In this document: positions 1-7,487 of the stretch, piece after piece
How the letters are laid out: each line of letters begins with the position of its first letter
How positions within the stretch are numbered: position 1 is the first letter of the stretch
DNA from: an uncultured Flavihumibacter sp.
GTDB taxonomy: Bacteria; Bacteroidota; Bacteroidia; Chitinophagales; Chitinophagaceae
Direction of reading: 5' to 3'
NCBI GenBank assembly: GCA_946481605.1
Contig: CAMLPA010000027.1
Location: 1-15,169 of the forward strand
DNA length: 15,169 bases
Made by a program: the position numbers and the translations under genes
Notes under the pieces: generated by a model
Told to the model about the DNA's origin: nothing
What the model saw: only the letters and a program-made list of their open reading frames with translations
Database searches by the model: none

Positions 1-423
1 CCCGGGTACATCGACCGTTGGGGGCAGATGAAAATGGAGAACCCGATTGAAAGAGGCGGCGGAACCGATTCCCTGCTGCTGGCTGCCTCCGTACTTTTTA
101 ATAGAACCGAATATGAAAAAGCGCTCCCGTTGCTGGATAAGGCCCTCATGATTGATAGCTCCAGCCAGGTGGCGCTTTTTTACCGGGGCGTATGCCTGTT
201 TTTTACCGGTGAAACCAATGAGGCAAGAACGGATTTGCGCAAAGTGTACAACGGAAGTTCCGTGTTCCGCTATGAAGCGGCTTTCTTTATGGCCCTTGGC
301 TATGCCGATGAAAAGAACGGGGAAAAAACCAGGGAGTGGCTGAAAAAAATCCCGCCGGGCACACCGGTAAGTGAGAAGGCCGGGGAATTGAAAGAAGCGT
401 TAGAGGAAGGTACGCAGCAGTAA
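1..423 (+). CDS. TPR-repeat protein, 5' partial
   Basis: This is the C-terminal part of a protein whose reading frame is open from the first base of the window, so the gene probably begins upstream. An internal ATG at position 28 exists, but the eight or nine codons before it are continuous with the frame. Residues after about codon 30 form two to three helical hairpins of tetratricopeptide-repeat character: a stretch resembling the TPR pattern (EYEKALPLLDKAL, then ALFYRGVCLFFTGETNEA) followed by a further helix pair ending in EWLKKI. TPR domains mediate protein-protein contacts. In Bacteroidota such C-terminal TPR modules often sit behind a membrane anchor, but that part is not in view here. 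It ends 45 nt before a histidine kinase on the same strand, so co-transcription is possible. Family membership is well supported; function is unknown. Confidence 0.75.
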   Translation, partial: PGYIDRWGQMKMENPIERGGGTDSLLLAASVLFNRTEYEKALPLLDKALMIDSSSQVALFYRGVCLFFTGETNEARTDLRKVYNGSSVFRYEAAFFMALGYADEKNGEKTREWLKKIPPGTPVSEKAGELKEALEEGTQQ

Positions 424-468
424 ATCCTTATTTTCTTATCTTCGGAACAGCCATTAACCTTCTTTACT

Positions 469-1806
469 TTGAACTTTACGAAACGAACCTATCTCTACCT
501 GTGCATCTCGCTGCTCATCCTGCTGGCGGGTTTTGCCATCCTCATCACCAATGCATTCAAACTTACTGAAACAAGGCGTGCCATCCATGAGAACGAAAAT
601 CTCCTGAACGATGTAAAGGCATTGAATGTAGACCTGTTGCAGGCAGAATCCGCCATGCGCGGTTATTACCTGGTGAACAATGAATGGTACCTCAACAACT
701 ACAACAGTTCAGTATCAGGGTTTGAAAACACCATGCGGTCGCTGGAGCGGGATACTGCCGTGGCGAAACGTTTCGGCGCGGAACTGCGCAACATGCGGGA
801 GGCCGCCAGGAACAGGATTGACCGTCTCAATAAGGGAATGGCCATCTTTAGTGCAGAAGGCCTTACCGGCGGACTGGAATTTGTTCACGATGGACAGGGA
901 AAAGTGCTGATGGAAAAATTCCGGGAACGGAGCAAAGCGCTGGAAGATCAACTTCTGGCGGATAGTACGGCCATGAAAGCCAGAATAGAAAAAATGGCCC
1001 TGCACAACAGGATATGGACCATTGTAATCGGCGCCCTCTCTGCTGGATTGCTGATCGCGCTCTCACTCTATTTCATCCGTTCTGAAAAAAAGATCGCAAA
1101 CATTAACGAGCAGTTGCGGGCTTCCAACCGTGAACTCGATGAATATGCCCGCATTACCTCGCATGACCTGCAGGAGCCTTTGCGGATGACCCGTTCCTTC
1201 CTGATGCTGCTGGAGAAAAAGTATAAGTCCCAACTGGATGAAACTGCACAGGAATATATCTTCCGGGCCAGCGATGGTGCAGACAGGATGCAAAAGCTCA
1301 TCATCAACCTGCTCAATTACGCACGTGCGGGTAAGTTGTCCGGCGATTCCGAACCAACAGACCTTAACCTACTGATGAAAGAAGTGGCCGGTGACCTCCA
1401 GCCTCTCATTACGGAGAACGGCGCACAGTTGTCGTGGAACGAACTCCCGGTTGTACTGGGCGACAAAACACAGCTGTTCCGGCTTTTCCTGAACCTCACC
1501 GGTAACGCCATCAAGTTCAGGAAAAAGGATGTCCCCCCGGTAGTGACCATTCACGCCAGCAACACCGGCAGCGGCACCACCATAATGATCAGTGACAATG
1601 GGATCGGTATCCCGCAAGCCTACCTCCACAAATTGTTCAACCCGTTTGTAAGGCTGCATTCGTCCAGCGATTACCAGGGAACGGGCCTTGGCCTCGCCAC
1701 CTGCAGAAAGATCGTGGAAATGCACGAAGGAACGATCAGCGTAAGTTCAGTGGAGCAACAGGGATCCGTGTTCACGATCTTCTTTCCTGCCACCAAAATA
1801 CGGTGA
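469..1806 (+). CDS. CHASE3-domain membrane sensor histidine kinase
   Basis: Sensor histidine kinase that should autophosphorylate on a histidine and pass the phosphate to a response regulator. Domain order: transmembrane helix at about residues 8-27, an extracytoplasmic helical CHASE3 domain at about 35-175, second transmembrane helix at about 183-202, then HisKA with phospho-acceptor H232 (motif SHDLQEPLR), and a HATPase domain with N-box N346 (NLTGNAIKF), G1 box D376 (DNGIGI) and G2 box at about 404-408 (GTGLGL). There is no PAS, HAMP or receiver domain, so the partner is separate. The start is a TTG: no ATG lies between the in-frame upstream stop (421) and the first membrane helix, and the next Met is far inside CHASE3. 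The SHDLQEPL type often works with stand-alone Rcp1-like receivers; the gene at 11008 is a possible but unproven partner. The CHASE3 ligand is unknown. Confidence 0.93.
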   Translation: MNFTKRTYLYLCISLLILLAGFAILITNAFKLTETRRAIHENENLLNDVKALNVDLLQAESAMRGYYLVNNEWYLNNYNSSVSGFENTMRSLERDTAVAKRFGAELRNMREAARNRIDRLNKGMAIFSAEGLTGGLEFVHDGQGKVLMEKFRERSKALEDQLLADSTAMKARIEKMALHNRIWTIVIGALSAGLLIALSLYFIRSEKKIANINEQLRASNRELDEYARITSHDLQEPLRMTRSFLMLLEKKYKSQLDETAQEYIFRASDGADRMQKLIINLLNYARAGKLSGDSEPTDLNLLMKEVAGDLQPLITENGAQLSWNELPVVLGDKTQLFRLFLNLTGNAIKFRKKDVPPVVTIHASNTGSGTTIMISDNGIGIPQAYLHKLFNPFVRLHSSSDYQGTGLGLATCRKIVEMHEGTISVSSVEQQGSVFTIFFPATKIR

Positions 1807-1873
1807 GTTTCGGTCAATTAACGGGCAAGTTCACCAGGAAAAACCGTGTAGCTTTAACGTTCAAACACGTTGA

Positions 1874-3556
1874 ATGATGCGGTACATTTCTTTTCCGGTA
1901 TACCTTCTTTTTCTTTCCCTGCTCTCCGTTGCTGCACAGGCGCAGGAAAAATCCTGGTCAAAGGCCGATACGCTTCGCGGAAGCATCACAGCTTACCGCA
2001 ACTGGTGGAATGTATTGCGCTATGATCTTACTGTTGAACCGGATTACAATACAAAATCACTTTCCGGAAAAAACAGTATCCAGTTTAAGGTGACTTCCAA
2101 AAGTGGTCCCATCTTACAACTCGACCTGATGGAACCCCTGGGTATCGATAGCATTCTGCTCGATAAAAAAACACGGCTGAACTACACGCGCGAAGGCGCT
2201 GCCTGGTTCGTAAAAACACCGGCGCTGCCCGTTTCTTCCACCCATACCCTCGATGTATTTTACAGCGGGAAGGTACATGAGGCGATCCGCGCACCCTGGG
2301 ACGGAGGCTGGACCTTCACGAAAGATTCCCTCGGAAGGCCCTGGATGACCGTTACCTGTCAGGGACTCGGTGCATCGGTTTGGTATCCCTGCAAGGACCA
2401 TCAAAGCGATGAACCCGATGCCGGCGCATCACTTACCATGGTGGTACCCGATACGATTGTAGCCGTGGCCAATGGAAAGTTGCAGAAAAAAACGGCAGTA
2501 GCAGGTGGTAAAACAGCGTACACCTGGGCCGTGAAAAACCCCATCAACAACTACAACATCATCCCATATATCGGGAAATACACCAGCTTTTCCGAAGTGT
2601 ACAAAGGCGAAAAAGGAAACCTGGACATCACTTACTGGGTATTGGATTACAACAAAACCCGGGCGCAACAATACCTTCCCAATGAGGCCCGCAACACCCT
2701 CAAAGCTTTTGAACACTGGTTTGGCCCCTATCCTTTTTACGAAGATGGTTACCAACTGATTGATGTGCCACATACCGGAATGGAGCACCAGAGCGCCGTA
2801 GCCTACGGCAACCATTACGCGCCCGGATACAGGGGGCGTGACGGTTCCGGCACGGGCTGGGGACTGAAATGGGACTTTATCGTGGTCCATGAAAGCGGCC
2901 ACGAATGGTTCGGCAACAACATTACCACCAACGACCTGGCCGATATGTGGGTGCACGAAGGATTTACCAATTACAGCGAAACACTCTTCACCGAATATCA
3001 TTTTGGATTGAAGGCGGGCAATGAATACAACGCCGGCACCAGGAAAGGTATCCGGAACGACAAGCCCATTATACCTCCCTACGGTGTAAACGCACAGGGA
3101 AGCGGGGATATGTATCCGAAAGGCGGGAACATGCTGCATACGATCCGGCACAGCATGGGCAACGATGTATTGTTCCGGAACATCCTGCGCGGTCTCAACA
3201 AAACATTCTACCACAAAACCGTGAATTCTTCGGAAGTAGAGGCGTTTGTCTCCCGGATGGCCGGGTTCAATTATGGAAAAGTGTTCGATCAATACCTTCG
3301 TACCACACAGATTCCGCACTTCCAGTTCAGCGTTTCAGTAAACGGAGATTCCGTCAGTTACCGTTACACGGATTGTGTACCCGGGTTTAACCTGCCCCTT
3401 CAACTGGAAAATAACGGAGCGAAACTGAGCCTAAACCCCGGAACAGAATGGCGCAAAACACCGGTTTCCAAAGCACAGGCAGCCTTGTTAAAGAAGGAAG
3501 AGATCGAAAAAATGTACTACCTCGTCGCAGAACCAGCCCATCATAGCGCTTTTTAA
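1874..3556 (+). CDS. secreted M1-family zinc metallopeptidase (aminopeptidase N-like)
   Basis: Zinc peptidase of family M1, predicted to cleave N-terminal residues from peptides after export. An N-terminal signal peptide (hydrophobic core FPVYLLFLSLLSVA, cleavage near AQA-Q, about residue 23) precedes the M1 N-terminal beta domain. The zinc site is HESGH at residues 339-343 plus E362 in WVHEGFTNY, exactly the HEXXH-X18-E spacing of the family. Y414 in YPKGGNML is at the place of the transition-state tyrosine. The exopeptidase substrate motif, GAMEN in classical members, is here GMEHQ (residues 302-306). At 560 residues it lacks the long helical C-terminal domain of PepN-type enzymes and ends with a short beta-rich region. 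Two adjacent ATGs (1874 and 1877) are both possible starts. A TAGCTTTA box at 1849 resembles a Bacteroidota -7 element but has no clear upstream partner. Confidence 0.95.
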   Translation: MMRYISFPVYLLFLSLLSVAAQAQEKSWSKADTLRGSITAYRNWWNVLRYDLTVEPDYNTKSLSGKNSIQFKVTSKSGPILQLDLMEPLGIDSILLDKKTRLNYTREGAAWFVKTPALPVSSTHTLDVFYSGKVHEAIRAPWDGGWTFTKDSLGRPWMTVTCQGLGASVWYPCKDHQSDEPDAGASLTMVVPDTIVAVANGKLQKKTAVAGGKTAYTWAVKNPINNYNIIPYIGKYTSFSEVYKGEKGNLDITYWVLDYNKTRAQQYLPNEARNTLKAFEHWFGPYPFYEDGYQLIDVPHTGMEHQSAVAYGNHYAPGYRGRDGSGTGWGLKWDFIVVHESGHEWFGNNITTNDLADMWVHEGFTNYSETLFTEYHFGLKAGNEYNAGTRKGIRNDKPIIPPYGVNAQGSGDMYPKGGNMLHTIRHSMGNDVLFRNILRGLNKTFYHKTVNSSEVEAFVSRMAGFNYGKVFDQYLRTTQIPHFQFSVSVNGDSVSYRYTDCVPGFNLPLQLENNGAKLSLNPGTEWRKTPVSKAQAALLKKEEIEKMYYLVAEPAHHSAF

Positions 3557-3560
3557 CATA

Positions 3561-3598
3561 TTTTGCAGCCCGAATTTCATCCCCGCAGGATACATTTG
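3561..3598 (+). promoter_or_regulatory. putative Bacteroidota housekeeping promoter for the outer-membrane protein gene
   Basis: TACATTTG at 3591-3598 is a perfect match to the Bacteroidota -7 consensus TAnnTTTG. TTTTG at 3561-3565 could be the -33 element, although the 25-nt gap is slightly longer than usual. The start codon would lie only about 10-16 nt downstream, giving a very short leader, which is common in this phylum. Confidence 0.45.
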
Positions 3599-3608
3599 CG
3601 AATCAAAT

Positions 3609-4358
3609 ATGTTTATGAAGAAAATTCTGATGGTGTTGCTGACCCTGGCAACCGGTTTTCAACTGATGGCCCAGGACTCAACAGAGAATAAGCCCCAAAA
3701 GCCGAAAAAAGACTGGAGTAAGGTGGTTATGAAGAACAGATCGGCCGACCATTTTATGTTCCAGATCGGGATCGACAACTGGGCCGGCGCCCCTGACTCC
3801 ATCCGGATCAAAGGCCTTTCACGCGGTTTTAACGCGTATTTTATGTTCGACTTCCCCTTCAAAACCGATCCCAGGTTCAGCGTGGGCATCGGAGCGGGCG
3901 TTTCTTCCAGCAATATCTATTTCGATAAATATACCGTTGACGTGAAGTCTTCGGCCAGCGCATTGCCTTTCCGCGATGTGGCCGATACCAACCACTTCAA
4001 AAAATACAAACTGACCACCGCCTACCTGGAGGCGCCCGTAGAACTGCGCTTCGCCCTCAAACCCGAAGACATGGACCGCAGTTGGAAATTCGCCATCGGC
4101 GCTAAAGTAGGTACCATGGTGAACGCGCATACCAAAGGCAAAACCTGGCAGAACGCCAGTGGCAACACGCTGAACGCCTACACACTCAAAGAAACCAGCA
4201 AACGTTTCTTCAACAGCACACGGCTTTCAGGAACCCTCCGTGCAGGTTATGGCAACCTGAGCCTGTTCGGCAGCTACTCCATTACCACATTAATCAAAGA
4301 AGGATTTGGTCCTGAAATACGTCCTTACCAGATCGGGATAACATTCAGCGGATTGTAA
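3609..4358 (+). CDS. outer-membrane beta-barrel (porin-like) protein
   Basis: Predicted outer-membrane protein of 249 residues. A signal peptide (MKKILMVLLTLATG, cleavage after about MAQ, residue 22) is followed by a charged linker rich in Lys and Pro, then alternating amphipathic strands with aromatic girdle residues typical of the small outer-membrane barrels of Bacteroidota (for example FNAYFMFDFPF, FSVGIGAGVSSSNIYF, YLEAPVELRFAL, LRAGYGNLSLFGSYSI). The last strand ends GITFSGL, near the C-terminus as expected for a barrel. Start ATG at 3609 or the ATG two codons later (3615), which gives the more usual MKK beginning; the sequence does not decide. It follows the M1 peptidase by 52 nt, but has its own promoter-like box and is closed by a hairpin terminator. 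Ligand or cargo is unknown; it may equally be a structural or adhesion barrel. Confidence 0.8.
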   Translation: MFMKKILMVLLTLATGFQLMAQDSTENKPQKPKKDWSKVVMKNRSADHFMFQIGIDNWAGAPDSIRIKGLSRGFNAYFMFDFPFKTDPRFSVGIGAGVSSSNIYFDKYTVDVKSSASALPFRDVADTNHFKKYKLTTAYLEAPVELRFALKPEDMDRSWKFAIGAKVGTMVNAHTKGKTWQNASGNTLNAYTLKETSKRFFNSTRLSGTLRAGYGNLSLFGSYSITTLIKEGFGPEIRPYQIGITFSGL

Positions 4359-4381
4359 AATCATTTCCGGTTCATATCATT

Positions 4382-4412
4382 AAAAAAAGCGTATCGTATG
4401 ATGCGCTTTTTT
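4382..4412. terminator. bidirectional rho-independent terminator
   Basis: A hairpin with arms 4383-4395 and 4400-4412 (13 pairs, one of them T-G) closes a GTAT loop. It has an A-run on the left and a T-run on the right, so it can work in both directions. It lies between two convergent genes, the outer-membrane protein (stop at 4358) and the REC-PAS kinase (stop at 4452), and should end both transcripts. Confidence 0.9.
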
Positions 4413-4451
4413 GTTTTCATAAGGTGGATGCGAATATGGTTACTCAGGCGT

Positions 4452-5894
4452 TTATTCATGCGCTGGAAAATCAAGTATAAAACTGGTACCCTTGCCCCAT
4501 TCAGACTTCACATCCACTTCCGCTTTGTGTGATTGCAGAATATTGAGCGTAGCGGCCAGTCCCAGTCCCATGCCATTTCTTTTTGAAGTAAAATAAGGTT
4601 CAAACAACCGGGAGAGGTGCTCTTCTGATATGCCCGAACCGTTATCGGCGATGATCACACGAAAAGCATTGTTGTTGGCCGAAACGTTGATAGACAGTGA
4701 CCCTTTCTCCGGCTCCATGGCTTCCATGGCGTTGATGATGATGTTGAGGAAAGCGATTTTCAGTTTCTCTTTATCTGCCAGAATGAATGCTTCATGGTCG
4801 GGATAGTGAATACGTACATTGATTTTGTGCAGCGTAATACGGTCGATTGCAGCGGCCAGACTTTCGTCCACAATAGTTTGCAGCGCTGTTTTTGTAAGCG
4901 CCATTTCAGATGGCCGCGCTGAATTGAGCAGTTCGGTAATAAGGTCGGATATCCGCCTGCTGTTGCGGTGAATGATGTCAAGGTACAACTGGTCGTCGGG
5001 CTGACAATTGGGCTGCAGTTGTTCGATGGAAAGATTGATGTTGTTGAGGGGATTTCTCACTTCATGTGCCAGGGTACGTACCAGCCTTCCGGCAGATGCA
5101 AGTTTTTCGGCCAGCAAAGTGGCTTTTTCCTCCCGCCTGATGTTTGTGATATCGTGGATGATACCCTGTATATAAGAAGGCTTCGCCCGTTCAGTAATCA
5201 ATGACGCGGAGAGGATACAGAAGCGCGTTTCCCCTTCGGAATTCCGCAGCACAATTTCTTCATCATCCACTTCGTGTACTTCACTGATCAGGGCGCTCAG
5301 TGCATCACGCTGCTGTTCCAGCGGCATATACGCGTACAGGGTGTTTCCGAGTATTTCTTCAATGGGCGCGCCCAATAACTCAAGCGCGGCGGCATTCACA
5401 TCGCGGAAAGCAAGATTTTCATCGGCGATGAATACGGCATCCTTCGATTGTTCGAAAATGGTGCGGTACCGTTTCTCCTGCGCTCTGAGCGCTTTCATGG
5501 CGTGCGACCTTTCAATGGCATAACGGATGCTTCTTTCCAGTTTCTCCGGATTCAGTTCAGGTTTTACCAGGTAATCCACCGCACCCATTTCCATGGCCTT
5601 CTTATCCACTTCGGGATTGCCCTTTCCGGTAAGCAGGATCACCGGTTCCTCGCATCCGGCTTCTATGGCTTCCTGCAACAACTCCAGTCCTGTTTTCGCC
5701 CCCAGCCTGTAATCTACGAGGTAGATATCATGCCTGGCCGCCTGCAAAGCCTGCAGGGCATCAGCGTACCGGAAACACCATTCTATCTCGAAAGGAACAT
5801 CTCTGATTTCCCGGATGTAATCGCTGGTGATGAAAAAATCATCTTCGTCATCGTCTACAATCAGGATACGGGTTGGTTTTGCTGTAACTGCCAT
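4452..5894 (-). CDS. REC-PAS-histidine kinase (soluble hybrid, receiver at the N-terminus)
   Basis: Cytoplasmic signalling protein of 480 residues without membrane segments. Residues about 8-125 are a receiver domain with acidic pocket D14-D15, phospho-acceptor D61, T89 and K111. Residues about 140-255 are a PAS sensor domain. Then follow HisKA with H277 in an NtrB-like context (LAHEVRNPLNNI), an N-box (IIINAMEAM), G1 box D417 (ADNGSGI) and G2 box (GMGLGLA). All catalytic residues are present, so it should both receive a phosphate and autophosphorylate. It is the last gene of the rpoN block, 6 nt behind the PAS-PAS kinase. HEVRNPL-type kinases are the usual partners of sigma-54 activators, so a relay from the upstream kinase through D61 to control this kinase, and then to the activator at 7487-8998, is a reasonable inference. 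The signal sensed by the PAS domain is not evident. Confidence 0.93.
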   Translation of the reverse strand: MAVTAKPTRILIVDDDEDDFFITSDYIREIRDVPFEIEWCFRYADALQALQAARHDIYLVDYRLGAKTGLELLQEAIEAGCEEPVILLTGKGNPEVDKKAMEMGAVDYLVKPELNPEKLERSIRYAIERSHAMKALRAQEKRYRTIFEQSKDAVFIADENLAFRDVNAAALELLGAPIEEILGNTLYAYMPLEQQRDALSALISEVHEVDDEEIVLRNSEGETRFCILSASLITERAKPSYIQGIIHDITNIRREEKATLLAEKLASAGRLVRTLAHEVRNPLNNINLSIEQLQPNCQPDDQLYLDIIHRNSRRISDLITELLNSARPSEMALTKTALQTIVDESLAAAIDRITLHKINVRIHYPDHEAFILADKEKLKIAFLNIIINAMEAMEPEKGSLSINVSANNNAFRVIIADNGSGISEEHLSRLFEPYFTSKRNGMGLGLAATLNILQSHKAEVDVKSEWGKGTSFILDFPAHE

Positions 5895-5900
5895 TAAGGG

Positions 5901-7487
5901 TTATTGTTGTTCGGGTAAAATGATGAAAAAACGGGAACCTTTGCCAGGCGTACTTTCAGCGTATATAAACCCTCCGTGGTTCTCCGCGATTTTTTTACAG
6001 ATGGCGAGGCCCAGTCCCGACCCCGGGTATTCGGCTTTTCCATGCAGCCGTTGGAATATCTGAAATATCCTGTTGGCGTACTCTTCTTCGAAGCCGATGC
6101 CGTTGTCTTCCACCTGGATAGAAAAATAGGTTTTATTGGAAGGAAGATGGAAATGTTCCAGTTCGGTTTTGGTAAGTTTGGATGCAGCAACCTTCACAAA
6201 CGCCTGTACATCGTTTCTCCTGAATTTGATGGCGTTGTTCACGAGGTTGCCGAAAAGCCTGCGTGCATGCGTGGGATTCATTTCCAGTTCAGGTAATGCA
6301 TCCACCTGCAAATTTACACCCGCTTCTTCTATACTCAGTTCCAATTCATTCCGCACTTCCTCCAGGATATCGTTCAGGGAAATGCGTTGAAAATCGGACT
6401 GGTTACGGCTTACACGGGAAAACTCCAAAAGGTTATCGATCAGTTGCCGCATGTTCGCGGTACTGGCCAGTATTCTGTTGAGGTAAACAGCAGATTCGGG
6501 CGACAACTCGTCTGCGGCACGGGTGCGCAGTCTTTCGCTGAAGGTGCTTATTTTCCGGAGCGGCTCCTGCAGGTCGTGTGAGGCTACATAAGCAAACTCT
6601 TCCAACTCTAGGTTGGAGCGGTGCAGGTCTCGGATCATACGCTCCCGCTCTTTGTCGCGCATACGGATCTCCGTTATATCCCTGGTAATACCGATCAGTT
6701 TTAATGCGCCATTATTGCCGTTGGGAATTGGCTTTCCCTGTATCACGATCAGCCTGGGGAGCAGGCCCTGTGGTTCAACGGTACATTCTACTTCAAACGG
6801 AGTGCCTTGTTGCAGGGCGGCTTTCATGGCGCTGTCTACCATGTCACGCTCCTCACTGTTCACCTGCGACAGGAACCAGTCGTACGTCAATTTTTCCGGC
6901 ACCATTTCTTTGGCATAACCGAAGATGCGGTACATGCCTTCGGACCAGATAAATTCATTGGTAGCGGTATTCCAACTGAATTGCCCGTACCCGAGCAGTT
7001 CTTCGGTATCCGACAGCAGACTCCTGGTTTCGAGTAATTCTTTTTCCCTGGCCATCTCCTTGCTGATGTCTTCAGCAATGAACAACAGCGACAGTGGTTT
7101 ACCGGAATCATCTTTACGGAGCACGGTTCCTTTGGTACGGAAGTAACTCCAGGCGCCTTCTTTGTTGTTGAGTCTGCAATTAAAGGAGTGCTGACCATCT
7201 TCTTTGAGGAAGCGGTCTATTTCAGTCTGAACGAGGTTCAGGTCTTCTTTATACACAAGGTTCCCGAAATCGTCCCATCCTTCGGCTTCTTCTTTGGTGA
7301 AGCCAAGAATACTCGTAAAACCGGGGTTGGTGTACCGGAGTTTCTTTTCAGCGGTATCATAAATGTAAATGATACCGGGAAAAGCCCCTGCCAGCCTTTC
7401 TCTTGCATCTGTTTCCGCCTCCGTATCCCCGAATAATACCCGGAGGAAGTGGAGGTCGTTGTTTTCACTCTTGCCCATCGGCGGCAT
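5901..7487 (-). CDS. PAS-PAS sensor histidine kinase (soluble)
   Basis: Histidine kinase of 528 residues with no membrane helix. Two PAS domains, at about residues 28-145 (with a PAC-like end, FIAEDISKEM) and about 165-280 (ending IGITRDITEI), are joined by helices to HisKA with H304 (SHDLQEPLR). The HATPase domain has NLVNNAIKF (N-box), D461 (DNGIGF) and GSGLGLAIC (G2). The start codon overlaps the stop of the upstream sigma-54 activator by one base (TAATG), which indicates translational coupling; a second Met three codons on (7476-7478) could also be used. Stoichiometric coupling to the activator suggests they act in one pathway. On the other hand, kinases with the SHDLQEPL motif frequently signal to stand-alone receivers, so the receiver of the downstream REC-PAS kinase or the gene at 11008 are alternative targets. 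PAS ligands cannot be read from the sequence. Confidence 0.93.
   Translation of the reverse strand: MPPMGKSENNDLHFLRVLFGDTEAETDARERLAGAFPGIIYIYDTAEKKLRYTNPGFTSILGFTKEEAEGWDDFGNLVYKEDLNLVQTEIDRFLKEDGQHSFNCRLNNKEGAWSYFRTKGTVLRKDDSGKPLSLLFIAEDISKEMAREKELLETRSLLSDTEELLGYGQFSWNTATNEFIWSEGMYRIFGYAKEMVPEKLTYDWFLSQVNSEERDMVDSAMKAALQQGTPFEVECTVEPQGLLPRLIVIQGKPIPNGNNGALKLIGITRDITEIRMRDKERERMIRDLHRSNLELEEFAYVASHDLQEPLRKISTFSERLRTRAADELSPESAVYLNRILASTANMRQLIDNLLEFSRVSRNQSDFQRISLNDILEEVRNELELSIEEAGVNLQVDALPELEMNPTHARRLFGNLVNNAIKFRRNDVQAFVKVAASKLTKTELEHFHLPSNKTYFSIQVEDNGIGFEEEYANRIFQIFQRLHGKAEYPGSGLGLAICKKIAENHGGFIYAESTPGKGSRFFIILPEQQ

Noticed and set aside
2429..3319. 296-codon minus-strand open frame
   Set aside because: It lies fully antisense to the M1 peptidase, whose catalytic motifs prove the plus-strand frame; the translation shows no family features.
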